In this document: positions 38,555 to 48,635 of the stretch, in pieces
Layout: every line of letters begins with the position of its first letter
Numbering within the stretch: the stretch's first letter is position 1
Source: Phaeodactylum tricornutum CCAP 1055/1
Lineage: Eukaryota; Bacillariophyta; Bacillariophyceae; Surirellales; Neidiaceae
DNA length: 64,000 nucleotides
Reading direction: 5' to 3'
NCBI RefSeq assembly: GCF_000150955.2
Contig: NC_011673.1
Span: 449,394 to 513,393, forward strand
Made by a program: the position numbers and the translations under genes
Notes under the pieces: model-generated
Databases searched by the model: none
What the model was told of the DNA's origin: nothing
What the model saw: the letters and a program-made list of their open reading frames with translations, nothing else

Positions 38555-39682
38555 TCACGACTTCATTTCGTCGTCGTTGTAGGCGCCACCGTACAAAACG
38601 CGGTCAACAAAGGCCGCGCCGACAGGAGCTCCGACCATTGGCGCTAAAATGTACAACCAGGAGCCTCGAAAAGCAACGCTTTTCCAGCCAGCTAGATAGG
38701 CAACAATTCTGGGGCCAAAATCTCGGGCTGGATTAAAGCCCGCCTGCGTCAAGGGTGCCACGACGCACACGAGTGCACCGACGGTCAAACCGATCAGCGG
38801 TGGTACTAGCCCTCCGTGCCTTTGGGTTGTTTCATTTCGGGGGTGCGTCAGGGCAAAGATAACCCCCGCCAGCAGGGCTGTGCCCAAGGCTTCGGCAAAA
38901 AACGCCTGAGTGACAGTGATTGGAGCGACAAAATACTCGCCAAACGCTTTGGCGGATCCAATGGCACCGCCAGATGATCGCACAATACCATGAGTGACTT
39001 CGTAGTCACGTATTAAACCACTGTAGAGAAAAAAATTAGCAGCCGAGCCAAGCACGGATCCACAGACTTGTGCTAAAATATAAGGAAGCACTTTGATCCA
39101 ACCAAAGCTTTTGCTCGGTCGCAGCAAGGCGAAACAAATGGAGATAGCCGGATTAAGATGCGCTCCCGAGATACTCCCCGTCGCACTAATAGCTACAGTG
39201 ACGGCAATCACCCAGACGACAGCGATTTGCCACAACCCCACTAGTGCATCGGCAAAAATCGCCGACATCACGGCACCCGTACCAATATTGACAATCAAAA
39301 ACGTTCCAAAAGCTTCGGCGATCAATTCTCGGGCCAGTTTGGAGCGTGGGGGTCTCTTGAAAGAAGACTGTTGTGCGCCGGCTCTCAGTCTAAGAAGCTT
39401 TGGAAGAAGGGCGGAACGATCATTGATCGGAAGACCATCGCTAGCCAATATCTCATGAGCCGATGTCTTTAACGATGTAGTATGCCGAGACACGCAAGCG
39501 TTCACTATACCCTTTTTGTCGTGTTTAGACAAATAAGAAGTTTGGCAAAAGAGTGACGATGGAGACACTGTTGGCGGTAACTTTCGATAGAGATGCGGTT
39601 GTTGGTGAAGACCATCGGCAACGTAATCAGGAGTTCGGGTCAAGATCAATGGAAAAAGAAAGCACAACCAACGGCGCCCCAT
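38555..39682 (-). CDS. Aquaporin / aquaglyceroporin (MIP family), 375 aa
   Basis: Six-helix MIP channel with both NPA boxes: SGAHLNPAISICFALL (Asn177) and AGFNPARDFGPRIVAYLAGW (Asn317). NPARDFGPR after the second NPA, with Asp following Arg, is typical of glycerol-facilitator-type MIPs, so glycerol or other small solutes besides water are possible. The channel core starts near residue 120. It is preceded by a signal-peptide-like start (RRWLCFLFPLILTR) and about 100 polar residues not found in ordinary aquaporins, which suggests routing to an internal membrane such as the plastid envelope or ER. Intron-less. Confidence 0.92.
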   Translation of the reverse strand: MGRRWLCFLFPLILTRTPDYVADGLHQQPHLYRKLPPTVSPSSLFCQTSYLSKHDKKGIVNACVSRHTTSLKTSAHEILASDGLPINDRSALLPKLLRLRAGAQQSSFKRPPRSKLARELIAEAFGTFLIVNIGTGAVMSAIFADALVGLWQIAVVWVIAVTVAISATGSISGAHLNPAISICFALLRPSKSFGWIKVLPYILAQVCGSVLGSAANFFLYSGLIRDYEVTHGIVRSSGGAIGSAKAFGEYFVAPITVTQAFFAEALGTALLAGVIFALTHPRNETTQRHGGLVPPLIGLTVGALVCVVAPLTQAGFNPARDFGPRIVAYLAGWKSVAFRGSWLYILAPMVGAPVGAAFVDRVLYGGAYNDDEMKS

Positions 39683-40248
39683 GGTTGCGATAGCCTATAG
39701 CGCTTTTGTATCGAAGCCTTTAAAGTTGTGACGTTGCCTACAGCCAGGCGTTCTTTGTTCGTCTTTCAGGATCACCTATCAGTAAGTCGGTATTTGCCGA
39801 AAGGAACTAAGAGTAACGTAACTCAGGTAGTCCGCAATATTCTCGAAAGAACACAGGGCAGGGCGCGGGCAGCCTCTTACTTCGGTTGTCGCGACGCTTG
39901 CGAGTGATGATCGTCCGTATTCCAGCTTTTGCTTCTACGCGTATCTCAACCATTTCGCAAGATTCATTTTGTTAAACGGCTGAAAATAGATATCGATGTT
40001 TCTGTTCACTTCGTAAATAAACTAAGTTGAAGCTGGAAATATCCCATTCGTGAGACTTATGTACAGGAATGAATCACGATTTGTGAAAATAAATAGGAGA
40101 GCCCACGCAAACATCAATCCACATCACTTCACGCAGATCGAACCAGGACATTTGGTGCGATGGTTGATACTGGCCGAGGAGCGGAAACACAGGCCGCCTC
40201 TTCCTCCAACTACAAAAAGATGGTATCTTGTGTGGGCTTTTGTCGAAG
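39683..40248. other. Intergenic region, aquaporin / phosphatase
   Basis: About 565 nt between divergent genes. Frames from 40050 and 40160 overlap the phosphatase start in other phases; the latter encodes about 30 residues ending MVSCVGFCRR. I cannot tell whether an upstream phosphatase exon lies here. Confidence 0.35.
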
Positions 40249-40947
40249 ATGACGAGGCCCTCTGCAAACACTTGCTGTCCCGGAAATTCTGCTTCTTGCC
40301 CGCAGTTGGAAGACGGCACAAAATGTGAATCAGATTTGCCGGCCACGGCGCCAGCGCAGCAGCAGTTGGAGTGCGACTCTCACAGCTTGATTTTGGTACA
40401 GAAGAATGACACAATCCGCACCAAAGGGTTAGCTCGACACAATTTTGGCCCGGCGTCGTCCCGTGATTGTATCGTATTTACTTCAGAGCGGCCCGGGAAC
40501 CCAGCCTGTAAAATGAATCCGATTTCTGTCGAAGCGACCCAGCCATGGATTGAATTTATGCTACGCAAAGGCATTACGAACGTACTTGTCTTGTTGGATC
40601 CCTGGGAACTCGAAACGTATACAGAAATGAGTCTGGAAAATATTTACAAGCAAGCAGAGATCAAGTGTTTCTTCGAGCCTATGAAAGAAGAGGGGGCTTG
40701 CGATCGTATATTTCAAATTCTCTATGACGCTGAACAACGTGGTGAAAAGATTGTAGCCCATTGTACAGGTGGGTGTGGACGATCAGGCCGTATCGCTGCC
40801 GGTTGGATTATTTATAGATATGGTGTTTCTGTGGAAGAGGCGACAGACGAGGTGGTTCGCTGTGCTATTCGAAATAGTGTTTGCCGTAAGGGAAACTGTT
40901 ATATGCTGGCCGAATGGCTGAATGCCCCGCACCTAAATTGCTGCTGA
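40249..40947 (+). CDS. Dual-specificity / tyrosine phosphatase-like protein, 232 aa
   Basis: The Cys-based phosphatase signature is intact: VAHCTGGCGRSGRIAAGW (C-x5-R with the following Ser). An upstream LLDPWELETY segment probably supplies the general-acid Asp. The domain spans about residues 95-225, with PISVEATQPWIEFMLRKGI at its start. The N-terminal 90 residues are rich in Cys (CCPGNSASC) and Gln and have no known domain. The start is uncertain: this ATG at 40249 is the first in the frame, but near-cognate codons and other-phase frames lie just upstream. Substrate unknown. Confidence 0.75.
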   Translation: MTRPSANTCCPGNSASCPQLEDGTKCESDLPATAPAQQQLECDSHSLILVQKNDTIRTKGLARHNFGPASSRDCIVFTSERPGNPACKMNPISVEATQPWIEFMLRKGITNVLVLLDPWELETYTEMSLENIYKQAEIKCFFEPMKEEGACDRIFQILYDAEQRGEKIVAHCTGGCGRSGRIAAGWIIYRYGVSVEEATDEVVRCAIRNSVCRKGNCYMLAEWLNAPHLNCC

Positions 40948-41052
40948 TTGTGAGACGACCACTTTTCCTTCAACAATAGCTCCGTCTTTTTACGTCTAGT
41001 TCATAGAAGAAACAGTGCTTGTGTAGCGCCACTCTGTGTATTTTTATCGAAT

Positions 41053-42156
41053 TTATGGAAGTTCAAACCCTAGGAATCCTTTTTCGGCGCAGTCTCGCAA
41101 CAGGCCATTATGCGTTGGACAAGCGTCATCGCCTAGATCGAAAAAGTATTGGTTACGCCATTGGAACTCCTTGACTGCACACGGGAAGTCAGCGACGACA
41201 TCAGTGTAAGCAGCCAGTCGCGCCATTGTACCATCAGGGAATTCAATACCTTCTTTGGCACACACAGCTGCAGTGAGTTCGTTTACGACGGCTTCCACAA
41301 TATCTCTATATTCTTCACTAGCCTGGCCGACTGATTTACATTCTTTCGCAGTTCCAACAAGCATGTACGTGGATATCCAACTGAATAAGGGGACAAAGGA
41401 GTTAGCTAATCCATTTTGGTCAAAATCAAAAATATGACCTTTTTTCCTACAGTGACCGACTTACATCAGCTTTTCAAACATTGCGGGCCGATAACTTTTC
41501 GGTGAAACAACATTGCATTTCAAGTCCAAAGATGCCAGTCTGTCGGCAAAGGCTTGAGCGTGAATGCCTGTGGCAGCTGTCAACCCCTCAGGGTTGACGG
41601 ATGTGACACCATCAACGGCCTTGGCCTCCATGCTGGCCTTAGAGAGATACAAAAGGACTTGTGTGTTGCCCAAAAGACCTTTGGAGTCCAGAAACTTATC
41701 GAGGTATCCGTTCTGCATAAAAACTAGATCCTTTCTCCGATTTTCGGGACACTTTTCGACAATGCTCTCTAAAGAATCGTTGCGGGTTGCAATTAGAATG
41801 GAGCCCTTACCTTCACTATCGATACTATCTTCGCGGCCCGATACCTTACACTTTCCAGCTTCCGCTAGAAGAGCGCCAATCCGCCCGGAACCAATAATTT
41901 CGGAAAACGGGACTTGTCCTCCGGAAGAAGCATCATCGCCAGCGCTGACATTGCCTCCCCGCTTGCCAAGCCATTGTTTTTTGCGCTCGCGCTTGTCGGC
42001 GGCTCGAGAACCCATCACCTTAACTGAGACGCGTTTCATGTGATTGGAGAGCCATGCATCGGAAGTGACGATTATCGAAAGTACGGCAAAAAGCACCGCT
42101 TGGTGTCTCATTGTCGGTCCCATTGGATGCTTTGTTGTGTGTCTATCAAGAATCAT
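41053..42156 (-). CDS. Ketopantoate-reductase-like (ApbA/PanE) protein, 339 aa, two exons
   Basis: Exon 1 is 41465-42156, intron 41381-41464 (84 nt, GTAAGT ... ATTCAG), exon 2 is 41053-41380. The junction creates EKLIWISTYMLVGTA, matching the K-L-xW helix that opens the C-terminal domain of the 2-dehydropantoate 2-reductase family. The Rossmann part has IIGSGRIGALLAEAG, followed by ILIATRNDSLESIVEKCPENRRKDLVF and MQNGYLD, the family's QNG motif. The hydrophobic start (RHQAVLFAVLSIIVTSDAWLS) looks like a signal peptide ending at A-W, a form compatible with plastid import; translation could also start at Met16. Whether it makes pantoate is unproven; the N-terminal linker is charged and atypical. 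Confidence 0.75.
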
Positions 42157-42699
42157 TCACTGACAGAGAAACAACAAACGAAAACACAAATGTGACGTCT
42201 GTTATTTTTCACTATTAACTGTAAAATTTATAGTTGGCTGTACTTCCAAAAAAATGTTTCTCCGGGTTTTCATGTTTACCTCTTTTCTCCTTACTGATTT
42301 TCGCTATGCTAATGCAAGTCCTTTTCTGCCCAGATCGTTTGAACACCAGGCGCTTCTCGTCATCGACTGTCGTTGTTGTCGGTCCTGAAGGTGTGTTACC
42401 TGCATCTAGTGTACTCAAGTCTACCAAAAGGCCTTTTATTGTATCGTATGTGTCTTTGAAATGCTAAAGAAGAGAAAGGACGATACTTATGGACCGTGAA
42501 ACGATATTTTCTTGATGCTCTTGAAGGTTTTTTGTCCGCTGTCTTTTGATGGCAAGCATGGCTTTCACATTGTTTTACGATCTTCCTGTCGAGTTTCTGC
42601 GTGAAATAATGGGTAGCAACTGGGAGTGTGTGTACTTGAGGAATTAAATTGGTGCTTCAGTTCTCTCACTTTTTGTTTCTTCTACTCGCAGTATATATC
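42157..42699. other. Divergent intergenic region, PanE-like / eL38
   Basis: About 540 nt. It contains ATTAACTGTAAAAT near 42212 and, just before the eL38 start, a pyrimidine-rich run ending CGCAG that may be a 3' splice site of a 5'-UTR intron. Short frames (42215-42467) show no family features. Confidence 0.35.
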
Positions 42700-42909
42700 A
42701 TGCCGAAGCAAATTACAGATATTCGTGATTTTCTGCAAAAGGCTCGTCGCGCCGATGCCAAGCTGGTAAAGATCCGTAAGCGCGATTCTCAGACCAAGTT
42801 CAAGATCCGATGCTCTCGCCATCTGTATACTCTGGTCGTCACGGATGCTGAAAAGGCTGACAAGCTTACCCAAAGTCTACCACCGGGTCTCGAACGTAAA
42901 ACAATCTAA
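42700..42909 (+). CDS. RPL38: Large ribosomal subunit protein eL38, 69 aa
   Basis: Complete eL38: [44 protein letters not shown] and [11 protein letters not shown], the usual length of about 69-70 residues. It is a eukaryote-specific protein of the 60S subunit. Start chosen at 42700 because the family begins MP(K/R); the frame upstream of it is a pyrimidine-rich 5' leader. Confidence 0.96.
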   Translation: MPKQITDIRDFLQKARRADAKLVKIRKRDSQTKFKIRCSRHLYTLVVTDAEKADKLTQSLPPGLERKTI

Positions 42910-43831
42910 AACTTCTTGAGCAAAGAGCCAAGGTTAGGGACACTCTTATGTACTCAAGATTCTTAACTAACGTCAAGTCTAAGTGACTGCCTTACTACTC
43001 CTTCCATACTTTCGTGAGTCAAGAAAACCCCTCGGTGTCATTCTAGAAAATCTAAAACTAAGTTGATCACTGTGGACATACTCTTTGCTCCAAAAGCAAA
43101 TGCTCAGCGCTTTTCGGCTTACATCTATTGATATGTTGCCATTTGTGTGCTAACCCTAACACGCCTTCGATTTCAAATAGTGCCAAACCCTCTTTTCGAT
43201 AAAAGTTGTCTGGTAGGATGTATGCTTATCGAAAACTTTTCTTAGCACTTCCTTCTAAGGAAGGCAGACCGGCCGCTTCAACGACCGACTTCGGCGCTAG
43301 TACAAGGGACACCAGGCCTCTTTGGACGCATTCTAGTTCAGATTATATCCAACTTAACGTCGAAGCCAAAGTCAAATTCTTTCTGGAGGGACTGATGAAG
43401 GACATGGGCTGCTTCATGTAGCTGTCAGTATGTCTTACAGTTTGGCCTCGAGGCTGTGAAGGAAGCTTTTTCGCTCTGCCGAATATAATCAATGTTCTTG
43501 GACAAGCTGGCAAATATCATTTTCTAATAGTATTGTTTTTGTCGTTTGTCCGCTGTCAGAAGCAATTGATATTTGGCCTCGTATATGGTAACACGACTCG
43601 CAGGCAATAAATTTCTACTGTGTAGAATGTACTGGATTCGTCGGCTTGAATGTGTGTGAAGAAAATACGATTCTCAACGTCTATGTATTTCGACGGGGCT
43701 TTGCAACGAGTCAACCCAGGCAGTCGCCTTTTCGACGGCGTGCAGCTTCCGCTTCCGCTTCTCCAAGCTCACAAAACAAAAGACTTACGACAGTAAGTGA
43801 TGAACGCACTTTAATCATCAGAATACACAAA
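42910..43831. other. Intergenic region, eL38 to GH72 gene
   Basis: About 920 nt. A small frame with an ATG at 43218 ends at 43421 (67 codons) and has no recognisable content. The frame of the GH72 gene is open back to 43646 but looks untranslated (Ser/Ala/Arg rich, no match). Confidence 0.35.
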
Positions 43832-45472
43832 ATGGCAAGATTGACGACTTTCATACGCGTATGGTTCATTGGCCTTCTTCTTGCAGAAAAGGCGAGCGCG
43901 CAGGAAAAGTGCTTCGACGCGCCTCCGCTGGAGATTGAGAACAAGCACTTCTTCACTCTGGATGGAGCCTTCGTCCCAATCAGAGGCATTGCGTACTACC
44001 CGCGGCCAAATGCGGGCCCAAATGACAAGAACAATATTGATTTCTATACAGAAGAGTATCGCCACATGTGGGAGCGCGACGTGTCTCGCTTGAGAGAACT
44101 TAACGTGAACGCAATCAGAATCTACGCGGTGGATCCAGGTAAAAACCACGATGCCTTCATGTGTGCCTGCAAAAGCGCTGGAATTTATGTCATTATTGGA
44201 CTAGGTGCAAACTGTGCCAATTGCTCCATTACATCAGCGCCTGCTCCAGCGTGTTACCCACCAGAGCTCAAAACTCGGGGAGAGTTCATAATAAGTGTCT
44301 TCTCCAAATACACAAACGTGCTAGGCTTCAGCGCTGGGAACGAAGTAGGACTATTGTTTGACGCTCTGAATGAACCGGAACGGAACGGTCCTTGTCAAAA
44401 AAAATCCATTCGAGATATGAGGGCCTTTATCCAGAGCTGCTCTACCATGCGAAAAATTCCTGTTGGATTAGCTGTTGCGGACGTCGAGAGAGAGCTAAAT
44501 GCCGCCTACTATGGCTGCCGAAGCGATCCAGATGATAACTTAGAAAACGCAGAGTGGTACGGAATCAATACCTATCAACACTGCAACTCGCTACAGACAA
44601 ATCCGCAAGAGCTAACTGGCTTTCAAAATCTTCTGCGGGACTTTTCTCAAATTGGCCTCAGCATTCCTGTCGTGCTCGCCGAGTATGGATGTATCAATGA
44701 ATCGTTTTTGACAACCGGCGGATTCGAAGACCAACGTACTTTCCTGCAAGTCGAGACTCTGTTCTCTCCTGTCTATTTACAAGAGTTTACCGGGGGGTTC
44801 GTGTTTGAATACTCGATTGAACGCGTAAATGCAATGTCTCCATGGCCTTTTGAAGAGTTTGGAAGTGGACGGTATGGTGTTGGCTACTTTGCGCCCGAAA
44901 ACTGTGACGATATCAACATCACGTGCTCATACGTACCTACACCTGAGTTTGAAAACCTTTCTGCAGCTTACGCGGCAGTCTCTGTGAATACACCACCTGC
45001 CTCGTCCGCCCGGTCTGAGGTGACAGAGTGTCCCGAGCAATTTCCTGCACTCAGCAGCTTTGACTGGTCTTCTGATAGTGTTATTAGTCGGCAGTGCCCT
45101 CAACCAGTCACGGTATCCTGTCCAGTTGTTCCTGGCTGTGGTTCAACAATGTCACCGAATACAACCTTGACTGCAATTCCGACATCTCCCATTTCTGACA
45201 GTCCTTCCCAGATCCCCAGTACGTCTCTTCCCACGATATCTACAGCGCTACCGACTGCGTCTACAAGGGTTACAACCTCGCCGCAACCCACCGATGGAAT
45301 CCCTCTCGATGCTCCTTCCGCTGCACCCAGCAATCGCACGCCAACTCAGAAGCCAGTACTTCGCTCCCTTCCTCCCTTTCCATCCAACTCGCTCACAGTC
45401 GGTTCTTCTGGCAAACAAAGAAATCATCTGGAATCCAGCTTTGCTTTTCTTTTGGTAGCCTGGTTTCTCTAG
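43832..45472 (+). CDS. GH72 beta-1,3-glucanosyltransferase-like protein, GPI type, 546 aa
   Basis: Start at the ATG at 43832 (AAAATGG) gives a proper signal peptide (FIRVWFIGLLLAEKASAQ). The catalytic domain (about 25-375) matches the fungal Gas/Gel family: FVPIRGIAYYPR, LRELNVNAIRIYAVDP, VIIGLGANCANC, the acid/base motif GFSAGNEVG (Glu171), EWYGINTYQHC, the nucleophile motif VVLAEYGC (Glu284) and GGFVFEYS. A Ser/Thr/Pro-rich stalk follows (about 440-520), then a hydrophobic end (SSFAFLLVAWFL) that fits a GPI-attachment signal. These enzymes cut and re-ligate beta-1,3-glucan chains at the cell surface. In a diatom the target could be callose or chrysolaminarin-like glucan of the girdle or septum; this is inference. 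Confidence 0.9.
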   Translation: MARLTTFIRVWFIGLLLAEKASAQEKCFDAPPLEIENKHFFTLDGAFVPIRGIAYYPRPNAGPNDKNNIDFYTEEYRHMWERDVSRLRELNVNAIRIYAVDPGKNHDAFMCACKSAGIYVIIGLGANCANCSITSAPAPACYPPELKTRGEFIISVFSKYTNVLGFSAGNEVGLLFDALNEPERNGPCQKKSIRDMRAFIQSCSTMRKIPVGLAVADVERELNAAYYGCRSDPDDNLENAEWYGINTYQHCNSLQTNPQELTGFQNLLRDFSQIGLSIPVVLAEYGCINESFLTTGGFEDQRTFLQVETLFSPVYLQEFTGGFVFEYSIERVNAMSPWPFEEFGSGRYGVGYFAPENCDDINITCSYVPTPEFENLSAAYAAVSVNTPPASSARSEVTECPEQFPALSSFDWSSDSVISRQCPQPVTVSCPVVPGCGSTMSPNTTLTAIPTSPISDSPSQIPSTSLPTISTALPTASTRVTTSPQPTDGIPLDAPSAAPSNRTPTQKPVLRSLPPFPSNSLTVGSSGKQRNHLESSFAFLLVAWFL

Positions 45473-45865
45473 TAGTTTGCAAACAATAGGTCAAAAAATA
45501 CAGATTTCCTATTAGCCCTATATCGCTTCCTGTTACACTGTCGATAAATAAGTTCGACCTAATAGGAAGATGCATTATTTAGGGTTTGCGAGTCGTGCGC
45601 GATTTTACATCGATTTTGCCTGGAAGACAGGAGAGACCTACCGTGTTGTTCATCCACATTTTAGAGCCGCTGTCGTCTCACTTCTGTCAACTGAAGGCGA
45701 CTGTCTGTCATCTTTTCTCCTAGACATCTCGACATCGATCGTCTCTGCCGCCTGCTTCCTGCCTTTCTTCATCGCGTTCAAATTGCACCGTCGCTCCAAG
45801 GCTCAAATCGAGCAGCAAAAAAGTGCGCCGGGCGATCAGAGAGGCAGGTTCCACACGAAAGCAAA
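45473..45865. other. Intergenic region, GH72 to RRM gene
   Basis: About 390 nt. A frame at 45570-45926 overlaps the RRM start in another phase and has no family features; I read it as promoter plus 5' UTR. Confidence 0.35.
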
Positions 45866-46382
45866 ATGTCGGTTCCCGATCCGTCGATGCTCTCCAGCAA
45901 ACGCGTGTTGTATGTTGGCGGTTTAGCCGACAGCGCTTCGGTACAAGTTGTGCGAGCTGCCTTCATTCCTTTTGGTGCCGTCAAGAGCCTTGATATTGTA
46001 AGTGGAGTACGATGTTGACCTAGTACTCTCTGCCTCATCCCGTTTCCTCAAGCATCATCTGAAAGCTAATATACATTATTTTTGAAAAGAGAAGCCCATG
46101 GACTACGTCTCGGGGAAACACAAGGGATTTGCTTTCGTCGAGCTCGGGGATCCCGACGACGTGACTGAAGCCATTTTTAACATGGACGGGGCCGAGCTGC
46201 TGGGACGGACACTTAAAGTGAGTTTGGCTCAGGCAAATCAGATTAGCAAGTTGTCGACCAACGAAGCCATTTGGAAAAGTGACGACTGGTTCCAGCAGCA
46301 TGTTTCCGGAGGACAAGACGAGGAAGCGATAGCTGAACAACGAAGAAAAGAAGAGGATGCCAAAGCTTTGCAAGAGTTGTAG
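45866..46382 (+). CDS. Cyclophilin-E-type RRM protein lacking the isomerase domain, 139 aa
   Basis: Exon 1 is 45866-45997, intron 45998-46094 (97 nt, GTAAGT ... GAAG), exon 2 is 46095-46382. The RRM is very close to that of PPIE/CYP33: KRVLYVGGLADSASVQVVRAAFIPFG, then KHKGFAFVELGDPDDVTEAIFNMDGAELLGRT and the DDWFQQ segment that in PPIE links to the cyclophilin domain. Here the protein stops after a short charged tail (EEAIAEQRRKEEDAKALQEL), with no cyclophilin domain downstream: the next gene is on the other strand 18 nt away. It probably acts in the spliceosome (Bact/C complexes contain PPIE), with the isomerase lost or on a separate gene. Confidence 0.85.
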
Positions 46383-46400
46383 TTAGTTTGAATCATGCTA

Positions 46401-48152
46401 TTAGCTTGCCGTTACCATTATATCGTCGTCACCGTCAACCGTTGCAATATCGTCTTCGCCTTCTTCGTCGATGGGGGCAACGGAAGGCGGTTGGCTAAAC
46501 CTATGTTTCTTGTTGGGTTCAAAGTCTGAGGAAGTATTAATCGCGTTCGCGGTCCCACTTTCCCAATCTGTATCGTCGTGAGAATTTCCCGACATACGGT
46601 TTAGGTCCACAGAAGAGCGTCGTTGCTCAGAAAATGTGTAGTCTTCTTTTTCCGCGTCGTCTTCCTGTTCCTCTTCACTATCGTCGAAGTCATCCCAGTC
46701 TTCTACGTCCTCATCGCTCTGGTTCGCCGACGAAGCTGCCGTAATCAGGCCAAGTTTAATACGTTTCTGGATTTCCTGCTCCGATAGTGCTGCGAGACTG
46801 ACTGAATCCCTTCGGTGCACGTACTGGTTTTTATACGCAGGTGACCTATTGATAACTTGTAGCTTGTCGTTGTCGACCAAGATACAACCCGCCATAGCGT
46901 TCGATCCTTGATTGTGATCTTGGCTGGTCGAAAAAACAGTAAACACCCGAGCCCCTTTGCTGATCGCGACACCCTCGGCGTGCGCTTCGTGTGCGCGCAT
47001 TATGTAAGAAAAGTCCTGCTGCTGCAGAAAGTCTGTGACCGCTTTATTGCCGAAACAAATGGCGCCACCACCACGTAAAGAGTCGCCAAAGCCTGTTTCA
47101 AAATCGACCGTTGTCATTTCTTGGTCTTCCGAGGCGGGATCTGACCAAACACAATCGGAAGCAACCTGTTGGTAATCGTCGTCTTCGTGCTCGTAGGGAG
47201 GGTTGATACCGGCAACCCGAGGTACGGTCAGAATGTCTTGGATACGGGTCGTACTAGACGACACAGGGCGAGGAATACCGCCATGGACACAAAATATATC
47301 TTGGTCAATAACTGCCGCTAGCGGCAGACGGTCAAAAACCTGATTGCAGGCCTCCCATAGGCGATATCCAAGATCGTCGCCGAATCGATTGCGGCACTGG
47401 TAAATGAAAGAGCGCTCACCGTAGTGTTCTTCCCAACCATTGACGTCCCGAGTTTCATGGTTTCCCCGGAGCATGAACACTTTACCAGGAAGCTGGAGTT
47501 TCATGGCGAACAAGTATGCCACACATTCCAGGCAGTTCAACCCACGGTCGACATAGTCGCCAAGGAACAAAAAGTTTCCTGCAGTCAAGCTCATCCCTAG
47601 CCTCCATATATTATCGGAGAAGAAATGCAAATCTTCCAAGTTTCCGTGGATATCTCCGAATACGTACGCGGGGCTTTGCAAGAAAACTACTCGTGGTTCC
47701 CGTTCCAACATCTGCTTCACCTTCGACGCCAGCTTCAAGAGGTCTTTCGCAAACTCTTGTGAGTTGAGGTAATCCATATGTGCGGAGGGTCGTTGAAACA
47801 TGTCCAAAATACGTTGTATCAGTGGCGGGTTACCCGAGTCGGGCTCGTTTGCTACAATGTTGTCCAACACCTGTCGTGTGGCAATGGAGGCAGTCCGTCC
47901 CATTTTCTCGCGACTTGATTGAATTGTACGTTTATTGGTGCTTGTCCGGACTTCTCGCACGTTAATTGCGTGCGGTGAAAGGGGGTGAAAACGTCTCTTT
48001 TGACCGCGATCGGCGGCTTGCAAGGCTGCCGAGAGCTGATGGGACAGACACTCGACGCGTTCCTGCAGTGTCGTGACTTCGGCATCCTTTTCTTCCATTC
48101 TTCGCTGGTAAATGAGATCTTTAGGGCTTTTGGAGATACTCATTCTGTACAA
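46401..48152 (-). CDS. PPP-family Ser/Thr phosphatase with coiled-coil N terminus and acidic tail, 583 aa
   Basis: The PPP catalytic core is complete: GDIHG (near residue 165), GDYVDRG, RGNHE, HGGIPRP and the late RAHE motif. The N-terminal 120 residues contain a coiled coil ([25 protein letters not shown] is the region, about 19-45). The C-terminal 110 residues are very acidic ([20 protein letters not shown] region) and Ser-rich with no domain. No EF-hand or calmodulin-binding site is recognisable, so it is not a plain calcineurin or PPEF; the subfamily looks alga-specific. Spacing between HGG and RAHE includes inserts ([23 protein letters not shown]). Either Met1 or Met4 may be the start. 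Tail-to-tail with the RRM gene, 18 nt. Confidence 0.88.
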   Translation of the reverse strand: MYRMSISKSPKDLIYQRRMEEKDAEVTTLQERVECLSHQLSAALQAADRGQKRRFHPLSPHAINVREVRTSTNKRTIQSSREKMGRTASIATRQVLDNIVANEPDSGNPPLIQRILDMFQRPSAHMDYLNSQEFAKDLLKLASKVKQMLEREPRVVFLQSPAYVFGDIHGNLEDLHFFSDNIWRLGMSLTAGNFLFLGDYVDRGLNCLECVAYLFAMKLQLPGKVFMLRGNHETRDVNGWEEHYGERSFIYQCRNRFGDDLGYRLWEACNQVFDRLPLAAVIDQDIFCVHGGIPRPVSSSTTRIQDILTVPRVAGINPPYEHEDDDYQQVASDCVWSDPASEDQEMTTVDFETGFGDSLRGGGAICFGNKAVTDFLQQQDFSYIMRAHEAHAEGVAISKGARVFTVFSTSQDHNQGSNAMAGCILVDNDKLQVINRSPAYKNQYVHRRDSVSLAALSEQEIQKRIKLGLITAASSANQSDEDVEDWDDFDDSEEEQEDDAEKEDYTFSEQRRSSVDLNRMSGNSHDDTDWESGTANAINTSSDFEPNKKHRFSQPPSVAPIDEEGEDDIATVDGDDDIMVTAS

Positions 48153-48635
48153 TGCAGTCGTGCGATAGATCCCGTGGAAAACGTTTATTGGCCAAACGTT
48201 CCGGAATCACTCTTGTGGGATGATAGCGAGAAAGAATGGAAGCAAAAAACGAAACGTCGTTGCAACGCAACGTCTTTGTCATCCTTTTCGAGACCCGAAA
48301 ACGTTAGGGATAGATGATGGTACTGTACCCTACGGCGCGGAGCGGTGAGCGAAGAAACTCATTACCGACATTGCTGGAAAATGGATAGCCCGTCGGTCTA
48401 GTACAAACACTTAAGTCGTACATGGCTAAAATATTCGAATGTGGAATTTTTAAAAGCGCGTGGGGTAGGTATTTTACAAAAACCCAGTCGGACTTCTACT
48501 ACCGAACAGAGGGCAAATAGGAAGGAATGTAGGTAGAGATCACTGGTAAACTTTACAGAAGCTACCATTTGTAACACGGCTTAGCGTACGGGATAGCACA
48601 GCCTCTGTTGGTAGTTGGTCTTCCTATTGTTTTGT
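48153..48635. other. Intergenic region upstream of the phosphatase
   Basis: About 480 nt holding the phosphatase promoter and the 3' flank of the next gene. Nothing further is seen. Confidence 0.35.

Noticed and set aside
43218-43421. 67-codon plus-strand ORF
   Set aside because: Too short and without any family feature; left inside the intergenic description.
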